The notes: a model not told the origin generated them from the sequence alone. Shown: positions 9,433-17,969, numbered from the stretch's first letter. The stretch: DNA of 39,424 nucleotides from Lautropia sp. (GCA_030528325.1 JAUMZD010000036.1:1-39424), one strand, 5' to 3'. Made by a program: numbers and translations.

Positions 9433-9807
9433 ATGGCCGGCATGGACGAACATTATCTGAAAGAGCTTGAACAGTTCCTCGAGGCGGAAGAGGAGATGGC
9501 CCGTCAGGGCGTCGATCTGCTGGCCGATCCTGAATACCGCACGCTGCGCGAGCTGTATATCGACGGGGAGATCGATCAGGCCGAGTTCCTCGGGCGTATC
9601 GAGGCGCTGGCTGCATCACGGCCGGATGAGGAGGGGGTGAGCTTTACCGTGCTGGAAGAGGCCGAGGAAGCCCTGCTGTCGGTCGGCGGGGGGTCTCGTG
9701 GCGATGATGATGAATTTTTTGTGCTGGATGCCAACGGCGACGAGGTTACGGATGATGACGAGGACGAGGATGACACGCCCTCTGCCGGACGACCGACGAC
9801 GCACTGA
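9433..9807 (+). CDS. Small acidic hypothetical protein
   Basis: 124 residues, unknown family. A near-perfect AGGAGG (9421-9426) lies six bases before the ATG, so translation is well supported. The N-terminal 60 residues look helical and charged (ELEQFLEAEEEMARQGVDLL, then a PEYRTLRELYIDGEID segment), while the C-terminal 45 residues are dominated by Asp and Glu (DDDEFFVLDANGDEVTDDDE) and probably disordered. There is no signal peptide or membrane segment. It stands alone between repeat B and a very strong bidirectional terminator. A role as an acidic chaperone-like or DNA-mimic protein would be speculation. Confidence 0.7.
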   Translation: MAGMDEHYLKELEQFLEAEEEMARQGVDLLADPEYRTLRELYIDGEIDQAEFLGRIEALAASRPDEEGVSFTVLEEAEEALLSVGGGSRGDDDEFFVLDANGDEVTDDDEDEDDTPSAGRPTTH

Positions 9808-9828
9808 ATACCCCGGCGCTTCCGTTCC

Positions 9829-9888
9829 CGAGCCCCCATGAAAAAACCGGCGTCCTGCAGCAGGCGCCGGTTTTTTCATGGGGGCTCG
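9829..9888. terminator. Very long bidirectional rho-independent terminator
   Basis: A 24-base arm at 9829-9852 is perfectly complementary to 9865-9888. The inner bases CCTG/CAGG (9854-9857, 9861-9864) extend the stem to about 28 bp. Internal A6 and T6 tracts flank the GC-rich CCGGCG core, so the shorter inner hairpin with its T-run can terminate transcripts on either strand. It sits between the rightward acidic protein gene and the leftward DASS transporter, exactly where a shared terminator is expected. Confidence 0.9.
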
Positions 9889-9992
9889 TCCGGTTGACGG
9901 GCTTGCGCCGGTGCCCATCAACAGCATGATGGGCCGGGCCGCAAAAGGCTCGGGCGGGATGTTCCCAACGACGATATCCCGCCCGGGTTTGC

Positions 9993-11387
9993 TCAGATCA
10001 GGAAGAAGTAGGCCCAAAGGGCGACCAGCACGATCGACAGCAGGTTCAGCAGCAGGCCGACCCGCATCATCTCGCGCTGCCGGATCAGGCCGGTGCCGAA
10101 GACGATTGCATTCGGCGGCGTGGCCACGGGCAGCATGAAGGCGCAGGAGGCCCCGATGCCGATCACCAGCACCAGCGCTTCCCTGGGCATGTTCATCTGG
10201 GTCGCGATGCTGGCAAAGACCGGCACGAGCAGCGCAGCGGAGGCGGTGTTGCTGGTGAATTCGGTCAGCATGATGATGAATGCAGCCACCACCAGGATCA
10301 CGACGAACGGGTGTGTCTGGATGAACTGGTTGGCCAGTGCGTTACCGAGCGCCAGCGAGGCGCCGGAATCCTTCAGCAGTGTGCTCAGCGCGATCCCGCC
10401 GCCGAACAGCAGCAGTACGCCCCAGTCGGTGTTGTCGGCCACGTCCTTCCAGGTCACGAGCCCCAGAGCCACGACGGCCACGGCGGCCGTCAGGGCCACG
10501 ACGGTATCGGGGTTCGTGATGCCGAAGGTGGCCTTGATCTTGTTGCCCATGATCCAGGCCGTGGCGGTGAGCACGAAGACGAGCAGGGTCAGCAGCCGGG
10601 GCGCGTTCCAGCCGATCGTCTCCTGCTTCTGGAAGCTGACACGCTGGCCGAAGTTCGGGCGCAGCATGATGTAGAGCGCCAGCAGCACGAGCGGCATCAG
10701 CGCGAGCATCACCGGCAGGCCGAACGACATCCAGCCGGAGAAGTCCAGATCGAGTGCCTTGGCGGCGATGGCATTGGGGGGCGAGCCGACCAGTGTGCCC
10801 AGGCCACCGATGCTGGCGCTGTAGGCGATGCCGAGCAGCACGAAGACGAACGTGGACCGGTCCTTCTCACGGTCGAGATGGGACATGATGCCCAGCGCCA
10901 GTGGCAGCATCATCGCGGTGGTGGCGGTGTTGCTGATCCACATCGACAGGAAGGCCGTGACGACGAACAGGGCGAGTACGGCGATCAGCAGGTTGCCGCC
11001 CGACAGCGAGATCAGCCAGATGGCGATCTTGCGGTCGAGCTTCTGGATGTGCAGCGCCGTGGCGAGCGCAAAACCACCGAAGAAGATGTAGATGATCGGG
11101 TCGGCGAAGCCGCTCAGCGCGGTCTTCGTGTTCATGCCGGGAATGCCGCTGATGGCGGCCAGGATCGGCACGATCAGGGCCGTGACCGTGATGTGGAGCG
11201 CTTCGGTGAACCACAGGATGGCCACGAACAGCAGGATGGCCAGTCCCTTGCTGGCGTTGGTTTCGTAGGGCAGGATCTGGTACAGCCCCCAGGAGAGGGC
11301 TGCTGCGATCACCATCGTGATCAGGCCTTTCCGGGTGCCCTTGGGAAATATCGAGGGAGTCTGGGGGGAGTGGGCTTCCGCTGACAT
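9993..11387 (-). CDS. DASS (SLC13-type) anion:Na+ symporter
   Basis: Inner-membrane transporter for di- or tricarboxylates or sulfate, driven by sodium. The 464-residue protein has about a dozen hydrophobic segments. It shows the two family SNT motifs that line the sodium and substrate sites: SNTATTAMMLPLA in the N-terminal repeat and SNTASAALLVPVF in the C-terminal repeat, plus GTLVGSPPNAIA and the matching VATPPNAIVFGTG. The cytoplasmic N-terminus is short, as in CitT/SdcS-type members. GGAGA lies six bases upstream of the ATG. It ends towards the shared terminator at 9829-9888. Substrate cannot be decided from the sequence; a dicarboxylate such as succinate or malate is the default guess. 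Confidence 0.88.
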   Translation of the reverse strand: MSAEAHSPQTPSIFPKGTRKGLITMVIAAALSWGLYQILPYETNASKGLAILLFVAILWFTEALHITVTALIVPILAAISGIPGMNTKTALSGFADPIIYIFFGGFALATALHIQKLDRKIAIWLISLSGGNLLIAVLALFVVTAFLSMWISNTATTAMMLPLALGIMSHLDREKDRSTFVFVLLGIAYSASIGGLGTLVGSPPNAIAAKALDLDFSGWMSFGLPVMLALMPLVLLALYIMLRPNFGQRVSFQKQETIGWNAPRLLTLLVFVLTATAWIMGNKIKATFGITNPDTVVALTAAVAVVALGLVTWKDVADNTDWGVLLLFGGGIALSTLLKDSGASLALGNALANQFIQTHPFVVILVVAAFIIMLTEFTSNTASAALLVPVFASIATQMNMPREALVLVIGIGASCAFMLPVATPPNAIVFGTGLIRQREMMRVGLLLNLLSIVLVALWAYFFLI

Positions 11388-11614
11388 GAGGTCTCCGGGA
11401 ATGGATCAGGCTGGATCGGTCTGGGCTGTCCGGCTCACGGATCGTGCCGATTGGGCAGCTCTGTCCGGAGCGGACCGCCTTCGGTCACAGTATAGAGAGC
11501 TTGATGCCCGGCTGGGTAGCCCTGCTTTCCCCGATGTGGTGCCCACCTGCCACCCTGAACCGGCCCGGGCAGGCGTTTGCCGGCGGGCCCGTCCGTTCCT
11601 GCCCCGCACTGGCC

Positions 11615-12193
11615 TCAGCGATGAGGATCGGTGCCGAGCAGGCAGATGGCGCGAACCACGAAGGTGCTGGGCACTTTCGGGTCGATCGGGATGCGATGGG
11701 TGGAGAACTGTGACAGCGAGGTCAGCGGCGTCGGTGCGCGCCTGATGCGATAGCTGCCGTCACGGTTCTCCGAGCCCTCACCGCGTAGCGAGGTGGCAGG
11801 GGCGATCGGCGAGCCTTCGCAAAGCACGGCCAGCTCCTGGATGCGCGCACCGCTGCTGGCCGGGCGGACTTCCCGCGTGATGGCCTGGTAATAGGTGAGA
11901 TTCTCCAGCTTGTGCTCGGTCAGGCTGTTGCGATCCACATAGATGACGGTCTGCTCACCGTAGCGGGTGCCCGGCGGGGTTTCGAACACGGGGGCCCAGT
12001 CGGGCTTGCCCGAACGTCGCACGGTTTCGGCCTTGCCACCACCGCTGTCTGCCTGTCCGGCCGTGGCACGGGGTGCGGAGCCTGCTTCTCGCAGTGGCGC
12101 GTGGGGGTCGGCGTCATGAACGACGTTGGTGGCGCAACCGGCCAGCAGGCCGAGCATCAGGACAGGGGCAGCAGATACGGTGATACGGCGCAT
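11615..12193 (-). CDS. Putative lipoprotein, CNP1- or adhesin-E-like
   Basis: 192-residue secreted lipoprotein. The N-terminus has basic residues, a hydrophobic stretch and the lipobox L-A-G-C (cysteine 20). A low-complexity linker follows, then a domain with YVDRNSLTE, a tyrosine-rich strand (LTYYQAITREVRP) and a single CEG segment. That layout resembles small betaproteobacterial periplasmic families such as CNP1-like or surface-adhesin E, but I cannot assign either with confidence. It is upstream of the DASS gene on the same strand with a 227-base gap, so co-transcription is possible but not evident. Divergent from the YigZ gene. Confidence 0.65.
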   Translation of the reverse strand: MRRITVSAAPVLMLGLLAGCATNVVHDADPHAPLREAGSAPRATAGQADSGGGKAETVRRSGKPDWAPVFETPPGTRYGEQTVIYVDRNSLTEHKLENLTYYQAITREVRPASSGARIQELAVLCEGSPIAPATSLRGEGSENRDGSYRIRRAPTPLTSLSQFSTHRIPIDPKVPSTFVVRAICLLGTDPHR

Positions 12194-12341
12194 GAGAAAG
12201 TCCGGTGTAGGATGGGAAAATGCGTCAAAGACAGGAATCGTAGCGTGCGCATCCGTCTATCAAACGGCAAAGCATGATGAGTTTCTTACAAAATGAGGCT
12301 TCTTGTCTTTTTGATTCGATATTTGTAACCGATTGAGGGCA

Positions 12342-12968
12342 ATGGACTGGGCAACTCTGGCGGGGCCGGTCGAATCCGAGCTGCTGATCCGCAAAAGTCG
12401 TTTCATCGGGCGGGTCATGCCCGTCAATGGGCGTGCCGAAGCCTATGAGGAGGTGGCACGACTGAAGGCACTGCATCCGGGGGCTGCACATGTCTGCTGG
12501 GCCCTGCTGGCCGGCGGGCAGTCGGCGGCTGTCGATGATGGGGAGCCCAGCGGCACGGCTGGCAGGCCGATGCTCGATGTGTTGAGACATCAGCGCCTCG
12601 ATGGTGTGCTGGCCACGGTGGTCCGTTACTTCGGCGGGGTCAAGCTGGGCGCCGGTGGCCTCGTGCGCGCCTACACCGATGCCGTGGCCACGGCCCTGAT
12701 CGAGGCAGAGCGTGTGCCGATCGTGCGCCAGACGGCGCTGGCCTTCCGGGTGGGCTATGAGCTGGAAGGCGTGGTGCGCCGCGAATTGCCGGCGCAGGAG
12801 GCGCAGCTGCTGTCGGTCGATCATGCCGAACGGGTGCTGATGCAGGTGCAGCTGCCCGAGCCTAACGAGGCAGCACTGCGGCGCTGGCTGGAAAACGTCA
12901 GCCATGGTCGCGTGAGCTGGGTGGCGCTCGACGAAGACGGCAGTGAATCCATGCCTGCTGGAGGCTGA
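12342..12968 (+). CDS. YigZ/IMPACT family protein (UPF0029)
   Basis: 208-residue soluble protein of the YigZ family, related to the N-terminal domain of eukaryotic IMPACT. The signature region is clear: AAVDDGEPSGTAGRPML followed by ATVVRYFGGVKLGAGGLVRAYTDA, and the N-terminal KSRFIGRVMPV. The C-terminal DUF1949 domain, with ferredoxin-like fold, follows. Biochemical role is not settled; nucleic acid or translation-related functions have been proposed for the family. The ATG at 12342 is chosen over a TTG at 12333; GAGGG lies close to it with only two bases of spacing, so initiation may be modest. An AT-rich promoter-like stretch lies at about 12270-12330. Confidence 0.85.
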   Translation: MDWATLAGPVESELLIRKSRFIGRVMPVNGRAEAYEEVARLKALHPGAAHVCWALLAGGQSAAVDDGEPSGTAGRPMLDVLRHQRLDGVLATVVRYFGGVKLGAGGLVRAYTDAVATALIEAERVPIVRQTALAFRVGYELEGVVRRELPAQEAQLLSVDHAERVLMQVQLPEPNEAALRRWLENVSHGRVSWVALDEDGSESMPAGG

Positions 12969-13273
12969 GGAGGTTGACGGCGGTCGCCCGGTCGTGCCTG
13001 CTGGCGCCCGTGTATCGGATACCGGTGCGTCGTCCTTGTCAGGCGCCGGCTGTCCTCTCCGAGGCATCGGCCATGCGTGCTGATGAAGGCATCCGGATTC
13101 CTCAGCAGACACAGAGCCATTTTCTGCCCGGTATTTGACATCAATTTACACTGGGGTGGCTTCTGTCGTTCGTCAAACCACAGCCCTGCGCCTCCAGCGT
13201 CGGGCCGCGGACGCCGGCAGTGCGATCTGACGATGTCCCGGGCCGGGATGTCGCACTTCACGAGGAATCCATC
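12969..13273. other. Intergenic region YigZ to DUF4432 gene
   Basis: 305 bases without a gene. It includes an imperfect GC hairpin (GCTGGCGCC near 13000 pairing with GGCGCCGGC near 13045) that may end the YigZ transcript although it lacks a T-run, and a TTGACA hexamer at 13135-13140 that could be a -35 box for the next gene; no good -10 is found at the usual spacing. Confidence 0.35.
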
Positions 13274-14488
13274 ATGAAACATCCGCTCATCGCCCTCGGT
13301 CTGGGGGCCGCCATGACTGCCACGGCCGCCCAGGCGGTCGATCATGTCCTGCTGGACACGAACCAGCCCATGACCGAGCGGCGCATCAGCAGCACCGACC
13401 TGGGCATCAGGACCGACAAGCCCTTCACCATCACGACGCGCCTGTTGCATGGGGGGCGTCAGGAAGGCGTCAGTCTGGTCGAGATCGATACCGGTGCCAT
13501 GGTGATCACGGTGGTGCCAACCCGCGGGATGAACGTGCTGAAGGCCGTGGCCGGCAATGTGCGTCTTGGCTGGGACTCCCCGGTCAGGGAGGTGGTGAAC
13601 CCTGCCTTCATCGAACTGAACGGGCGCGATGGCCTGGGCTGGCTGGAAGGCTTCAACGAACTGGTGACCCGCTGCGGTTATGAATGGGTGGGGCACCCGG
13701 GCAAGGATACCGATGGCCAGATGCTGACGCTGCACGGGCTGGTCTCGAACATCCCGGCCTCCCGAGTGGTGCTGAGCATCGACGAGAAGCCGCCCTACAC
13801 CATCCGGCTGAAGGGGCTGGTACGTGAGCAGGCCTTCAAGAAAGTGGATTTCGTGGTCGATACCGAGCTCCGTACCGAGCCGGGGGCCACCACGTTCACG
13901 GTGCATGACCGGCTGACGAACCAGGGCGATTACGCCAAGGAGTATCAGGCGCTCTATCACACGAACTTCGGCCCGCCGCTGCTGGAAGAGGGCGCACGTT
14001 TTGCCGCCCCGGTGCGGGAGGTTTCGCCGTTCAACGACTATGCCCGTCAGGACCTCGCCACCTGGCAGACCTACCGGGGGCCGACGCGGGATTACGACGA
14101 GATGGTCTACAACGTCTTCCCCTATGGCGATGCGTCCGGCAACACGCTGGCCGTGCTGCATGATGCGGCAGGCAACCGGGGCATCAGCATGGCATTCAAC
14201 GTTCGCCAGCTGCCGGCCTTCTCGTTGTGGAAGAACACGGATACCTCGGGGCAGGGCTATGTGACGGGGCTCGAACCGGGCACCAGCTTCTCCTACAACC
14301 GTCGTTACCAGCGTGGTCTGGGCCTCGTGCCCACGATCAACCCGCGTGAGACGAAGGAATTCGTGATCACCTATTCGCTGCTGGGTGACAGGGCCGAGGT
14401 GGCTCAGGCCCTGAAGACCATCGAGGGCATCCGGGCCGGGCGCAAGACGACGGTGCGCGAGACCCCGCTGGTGGCCTTGCCGAAATAG
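13274..14488 (+). CDS. Periplasmic aldose 1-epimerase-like protein (DUF4432 family)
   Basis: 404 residues starting with a typical Sec signal peptide (MKHPLIALGLGAAMTATAAQA, cleavage about residue 22). The mature part resembles the DUF4432 group of the galactose mutarotase-like superfamily: a VEIDTGAMVITVVPTRGMNVL strand region, then a GWDSP motif, the GLGWLEGFNELVTRCG segment, a histidine in LTLHGLVSNIPA, and YHTNFGPPLLEEGA. These are the sugar-binding clefts of mutarotase-like enzymes; the true substrate is unknown. GAGGA lies seven bases before the ATG at 13274; a longer frame from 13220 is not signal-like. The TAG stop codon is formed by the first bases of the family A repeat that follows, so the C-terminus may have been trimmed or altered by the insertion. 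Confidence 0.82.
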   Translation: MKHPLIALGLGAAMTATAAQAVDHVLLDTNQPMTERRISSTDLGIRTDKPFTITTRLLHGGRQEGVSLVEIDTGAMVITVVPTRGMNVLKAVAGNVRLGWDSPVREVVNPAFIELNGRDGLGWLEGFNELVTRCGYEWVGHPGKDTDGQMLTLHGLVSNIPASRVVLSIDEKPPYTIRLKGLVREQAFKKVDFVVDTELRTEPGATTFTVHDRLTNQGDYAKEYQALYHTNFGPPLLEEGARFAAPVREVSPFNDYARQDLATWQTYRGPTRDYDEMVYNVFPYGDASGNTLAVLHDAAGNRGISMAFNVRQLPAFSLWKNTDTSGQGYVTGLEPGTSFSYNRRYQRGLGLVPTINPRETKEFVITYSLLGDRAEVAQALKTIEGIRAGRKTTVRETPLVALPK

Positions 14489-14549
14489 AGCGTGTTATGC
14501 ACTTATTCGTCCCCGCGAAAGCCCCTCCGGGCGTGCATAACACGCTCTA
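14486..14549. repeat. Short family A repeat (64 bp) with perfect terminal inverted repeats
   Basis: TAGAGCGTGTTATGCAC at the left is the exact reverse complement of GTGCATAACACGCTCTA at the right. The left half continues TTATTCGTCCCCGCGAAAGC as in the other copies, but the right half has lost the matching sequence, so this is an internally deleted copy. TA dinucleotides at both ends suggest TA target duplication. It abuts and supplies the stop codon of the DUF4432 gene and could fold as a terminator-like hairpin. Confidence 0.85.
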
Positions 14550-14640
14550 AGGGCATCGCATCCGCGTCGCGCCCGCCCGGCAGCGTGCGCGTCAGGGCCA
14601 GGCCCGTCGGATCGGGCAAAACCGTGCCCGGCGGCCGCGT

Positions 14641-14672
14641 GGACGTGTTCAGGGCATCCCAAGCGCCTGGAT
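14641..14672. repeat. Degenerate repeat end, related to the element at 26.8 kb
   Basis: GGACGTGTTCAGGGCATCCC (14641-14660) differs at few positions from the right terminal repeat of the hairpin element ending at 26936 and shares the preceding GCGTG context. No left terminus is recognisable, so it looks like a decayed end. The following CCCAAGCGCCTGG also occurs in the family B copy at 35391. Confidence 0.4.
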
Positions 14673-14764
14673 GAAACAGTACACACGGTTTCACATTGCA
14701 ACGGGTTTTAAAATACGGACATCATCCTGTCCGACGGGTGCCGGGCTGCCGGTGCCATCCCTTT

Positions 14765-16075
14765 ATGAGCGCATTGCTGGAAAAAAGCTTTCAACTGAAA
14801 GAACACGGAACCACGATCCGTACCGAAATCATCGCAGGTTGCACGACCTTCCTGACGATGGCCTACATCCTGTTCGTGAACCCGATGATTCTCGGGGATG
14901 CGGGCATGCCGAGAGAGGCGGTCTTCGTGGCGACCTGCCTGGTGGCCGCGCTGGGTTCGGCCGTCATGGCGCTCTATGCCAACTACCCGATCGCCGTCGC
15001 ACCCGGCATGGGCCTGAATGCCTACTTTGCCTTCGTGGTCGTCGGTTCGATGGGCTACACCTGGCAGGCGGCGCTGGGTGCCGTGTTCCTGTCGGGTTGC
15101 CTGTTCCTGCTGACGACGATGCTGGGGCTGCGCTCGATGATCATCGCCGGCATCCCGCCCACCATCCGGCTGGGCACCACGGCAGGCATCGGCATGTTCC
15201 TCGCCATCATCGGCCTGGGCAATGCCGGCATCGTGGTCCATTCCGATGCCACGATGGTGACGCTCGGCGACATGCGCTCGATGCCCGTCATCCTCGCGAC
15301 GGTGGGCTTTTTCGTGATCGTCGCGCTCGACCGGCTGAAAGTGCCGGGAGCCGTGCTGACCGGCATTCTGCTGGTCACGGTGCTGTCCTTCCTGGTGGGG
15401 GGAAATACCTACAAGGGGCTGATGGCCACACCGGGTTCGATCGCGCCCACCTTCCTGCAGCTCGACATCAAGAATGCCTGGGCGGGTGGGCTCCTCAACG
15501 TCATCCTCGTCATGTTCCTGATCGAGCTGTTCGACGCCACCGGCACGTTGATGGGCGTGGCCAGGCGGGCCGGTCTCTATCTGGGAGAGGGCAACCCGGC
15601 TCAGTCACGCCGTCTGCGCCGTGCGCTGATGGCCGACAGCACCGCGATCATGGCGGGTTCCGTGTTTGGTACCTCGAGTGCCACCGCCTATGTGGAGAGC
15701 GCCTCCGGCGTGCAGGCAGGGGGACGTACCGGTCTGGTGTCGCTGACCGTGGCCGTACTGTTCCTGGCGGCTCTCTTCTTCTCGCCGCTGGCCGAGGCCG
15801 TGCCCAAATACGCGACGGCGCCAGCCCTGCTGTTCGTGGCCTGCCTGATGCTGCGGGATCTGAGCGAGGTCGACTGGCAGGAAAGTACCGAATCGGTGCC
15901 GGCTGTCGTCACGGCACTGGCGATGCCGTTCACCTACTCGATCGCCAATGGTCTGGCGCTGGGCTTCATCACCTATGTGGCTCTGAAGCTGCTGACGGGC
16001 AAGGCCCGCGAAGTGCATGGCCTGACCTGGGTGATCGCAGCGCTCTTTCTCGTGCGCTTCATCTGGCTGGAATGA
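14765..16075 (+). CDS. AzgA-type purine permease (NCS2 family)
   Basis: 436-residue inner-membrane proton symporter for hypoxanthine, guanine or adenine. The N-terminal FxLxxHGTTIRTEIIAGCTTFLTMAYILFVNP is the hallmark of the AzgA branch. Conserved later features are APGMGLNAYFAF, the GIPPTIRLGTTAGIGMFLA loop, ELFDATGTLMGVARRAGL and the GTSSATAYVESASGVQAGGRTGL substrate-site segment. About twelve to fourteen hydrophobic segments can be counted. The ATG at 14765 is chosen because the family starts shortly before the HGT motif; the frame is open back to 14696 without family similarity. No purine riboswitch is recognised upstream; that region holds decayed repeats. Confidence 0.92.
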   Translation: MSALLEKSFQLKEHGTTIRTEIIAGCTTFLTMAYILFVNPMILGDAGMPREAVFVATCLVAALGSAVMALYANYPIAVAPGMGLNAYFAFVVVGSMGYTWQAALGAVFLSGCLFLLTTMLGLRSMIIAGIPPTIRLGTTAGIGMFLAIIGLGNAGIVVHSDATMVTLGDMRSMPVILATVGFFVIVALDRLKVPGAVLTGILLVTVLSFLVGGNTYKGLMATPGSIAPTFLQLDIKNAWAGGLLNVILVMFLIELFDATGTLMGVARRAGLYLGEGNPAQSRRLRRALMADSTAIMAGSVFGTSSATAYVESASGVQAGGRTGLVSLTVAVLFLAALFFSPLAEAVPKYATAPALLFVACLMLRDLSEVDWQESTESVPAVVTALAMPFTYSIANGLALGFITYVALKLLTGKAREVHGLTWVIAALFLVRFIWLE

Positions 16076-16336
16076 CGCCGGCCAGCGATACGGGCCGGTC
16101 TGCAGGTCACGATATGCAGATCGCGCATGAGGTAGCGCATCAATCGTGATGAGCCGGCTTGCAGAAGGTCGGTTCTGATGCCAGTATGCCGGTCGATCCG
16201 GCCGTCCGTCCGGGGCCACATCGGGCCGTGCAGCTTGCCACCGTTCCGGTGGGTGGACTCCCCGAAGGAGAGTCCCCGACAGCCCGGCCCGTTGGCCCAA
16301 GTCTCCGAACAACCCTTTTCAGGATTCAAAACCGAC
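16076..16336. other. AzgA-metQ intergenic region with hairpins
   Basis: 261 bases. It has an inverted repeat right after the azgA stop (CCGGCC/GGCCGG around 16079-16098), a nested hairpin with CACGAT at 16108 and ATCGTG at 16144, and a hairpin GGACTC/GAGTCC at 16255-16275 ahead of metQ. None matches a SAM or SAH riboswitch that I know, and no strong T-run follows any of them. Confidence 0.4.
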
Positions 16337-17137
16337 ATGATCAAGCAATTTGCCCGCAGCCTGACGGCTGCCGCCGTGTTCTCGCTGGCCGCCTTGGGTG
16401 GCGCCCAGGCCCAGGAATCCCTCAGTGTGGCTGCCACCCCCGTGCCGCATGCCGAGCTGCTCGAATTCGTGAAGCCGGCCCTCAAGCGTGAGGGGGTGGA
16501 TCTGACGGTCCGCGTCTTCAATGATTACGTGCAGCCGATCCAGGCCACGGCCGACAAGCAGCTCGACGCCAATTTCTTCCTGCATCGTCCGTACCTCGAT
16601 TCCTTCAACAAGGAGCATAAGACCGACATCGTGCCCGTGCCGGATGCCGAGGTCCACGTCGAGCCTTTCGGTCTGTACTCGCGCAAGGTGAAGAGCCTGG
16701 ACGAGCTCAAGTCGGGCGCGACCGTCGTGATCCCCAATGATCCGTCCAATGCAGGCCGTGCGCTCGTCTTGCTGCAGAAAGCGGGGCTGATCAAGCTGAA
16801 GGATCCGTCCAACATTCTCGCCACACCCCGCGACATCACCGATAACCCGAAGAAGCTGAGCTTCCGCGAGATGGATGCAGCCTTCCTGCCGCGTGCGCTG
16901 GACGATGCCGATCTGGCCCTGATCAACACCAACTACGCGCTGGCGGCCGGTTTGCAGCCGACGCACGACGCGCTGGTGCTCGAGGGCGCCGATTCGCCCT
17001 ATGTCAACATCGTGACGGCACGGCCCGACAATGCTGATTCGCCGGCCATCGCCAAGCTGATGAAGGCGCTGCGCTCGCCCGAGGTGAAGCAGTTCATCGA
17101 GAAAAAGTACGGCGGCGCGATCGTGCCGGCTTTCTGA
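16337..17137 (+). CDS. metQ: MetQ/NlpA family substrate-binding protein
   Basis: Periplasmic binding component of a methionine-type ABC importer, 266 residues. A Sec signal peptide ends in GGAQA (cleavage about residue 25); no lipobox cysteine is present, so it appears soluble rather than a lipoprotein. The mature part follows the NlpA pattern: LSVAATPVPHAELLEFVKP, then the DYVQPIQATADKQLDANFFLHRPYL segment, the IPNDPSNAGRALVLLQKAGLI motif and a C-terminal SPAIAKLMKALRSPEVKQFIEKKYGG. The ATG at 16337 gives the signal peptide directly; the upstream frame is not protein-like. No MetN ATPase or MetI permease is adjacent, so this is an orphan binding protein here and its partners must be elsewhere. 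Confidence 0.9.
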   Translation: MIKQFARSLTAAAVFSLAALGGAQAQESLSVAATPVPHAELLEFVKPALKREGVDLTVRVFNDYVQPIQATADKQLDANFFLHRPYLDSFNKEHKTDIVPVPDAEVHVEPFGLYSRKVKSLDELKSGATVVIPNDPSNAGRALVLLQKAGLIKLKDPSNILATPRDITDNPKKLSFREMDAAFLPRALDDADLALINTNYALAAGLQPTHDALVLEGADSPYVNIVTARPDNADSPAIAKLMKALRSPEVKQFIEKKYGGAIVPAF

Positions 17138-17154
17138 GTTTCCCACCACGCTCT

Positions 17155-17190
17155 AAGGAGCCTGGGCTCTCGCCCTCAGCTCCTTCCTTT
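17155..17190 (+). terminator. Possible terminator after metQ
   Basis: AAGGAGC (17155-17161) pairs with GCTCCTT (17179-17185), with an additional inner GGGC/GCCC pairing, followed by CCTTT. It is about 18 bases after the metQ stop. The T-run is poor. The CCTGGGC core also resembles the ends of repeat family B, so this could be a repeat remnant reused as a terminator. Confidence 0.45.
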
Positions 17191-17421
17191 GTTCACCCGC
17201 CGCGTCGGACCATTTTTCTGATGGCGGCATGACAGGTGTGCGCCTGATGGGCCATCTGCCCGCGCGTTCCATACGGTGCGAGCGTGCAGTCCGTGTCCCT
17301 CTGGCCGGCTTTTTCCGCCTTCTGGCCGCGCCGGATGGTAGGGCAGCCGGCCTCATGGGCCGAGGGCCGTTTGCAGGCCGAAGCCCTTCGGTTTGCCGCC
17401 TGTCCCCAAAGGTTTCTGATC

Positions 17422-17967
17422 ATGGCACGTTTCTTCTGGATCCTCTGTTACGTCAGCGCCATCCTGCTGGCCAACGTCTTTCTCGACCATTTCATCCCGC
17501 TACCCTTTTTCGGGCTGCTCAGCATCGGCACGATCTTCTTCGCTGCCGTCTTCACGCTCCGGGATCACCTGCACCGCTACGGATTACCCACCGTCATGCT
17601 GGGGATTGGACTGGCCCTGGTGGTCAATGTGGCTTATGGTGTGTACTTCGGTATCGAACCGCGCTTCCTGCTGGCTTCGTTCCTGTCGATCCTGGTCAGT
17701 GAGCTGGCCGATACCGCAGCCTTCCAACGGCTCATGCACTGGCGCTGGCGCCATCGCGTGCTGGCGAGCAATGCCATCAGCGTCCCGTTGGACAGCACCC
17801 TGTTCACCCTGTTGGCGTTTGGCGGCTCGATGAGCCTGTTCGACATGGGCCAGATCATCTATGCTGACATCATCAGCAAGTATCTGATCGCTGCCCTGTT
17901 GGCCTGGTTGCCCTTTCATACGGCCCGCCTGAACGCTGCTCCCAAAGCGCTCGAACCTGCGGCCTGA
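17422..17967 (+). CDS. VUT-family transporter, probable queuosine precursor importer
   Basis: 181-residue inner-membrane protein with about six hydrophobic segments. It belongs to the VUT/ECF-like family (PF02592), whose studied member YhhQ imports preQ0/preQ1. Recognisable family segments are FAAVFTLRDHLHRYG, the SELADTAAFQRL motif and SNAISVPLDSTLFTLLAFGG, which carry the conserved charged and small residues of the transport core. The ATG at 17422 is chosen because it begins the first membrane segment; the upstream frame to 17284 is not membrane-like. The stop is two bases before the start of the QueF-like gene, so the two are almost certainly one transcription unit, consistent with a deazapurine role. 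No preQ1 riboswitch is recognised upstream. Confidence 0.85.
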   Translation: MARFFWILCYVSAILLANVFLDHFIPLPFFGLLSIGTIFFAAVFTLRDHLHRYGLPTVMLGIGLALVVNVAYGVYFGIEPRFLLASFLSILVSELADTAAFQRLMHWRWRHRVLASNAISVPLDSTLFTLLAFGGSMSLFDMGQIIYADIISKYLIAALLAWLPFHTARLNAAPKALEPAA

Positions 17968-17969
17968 TC

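Noticed and set aside
13135..13152. Promoter TTGACA with TACACT before the DUF4432 gene
   Set aside because: The hexamers are only six bases apart, too close for a sigma-70 promoter.
16159..16336. SAM or SAH riboswitch ahead of metQ
   Set aside because: There are hairpins, but no conserved aptamer core.
17146..17154. Family A repeat remnant (CACGCTCTA) after metQ
   Set aside because: Only nine bases match the terminus and no mirrored end is near; could be chance. A similar CGCTCTA at the corA stop was dismissed for the same reason.
17186..17421. preQ1 riboswitch ahead of the VUT gene
   Set aside because: No preQ1-I, -II or -III core could be found by eye.
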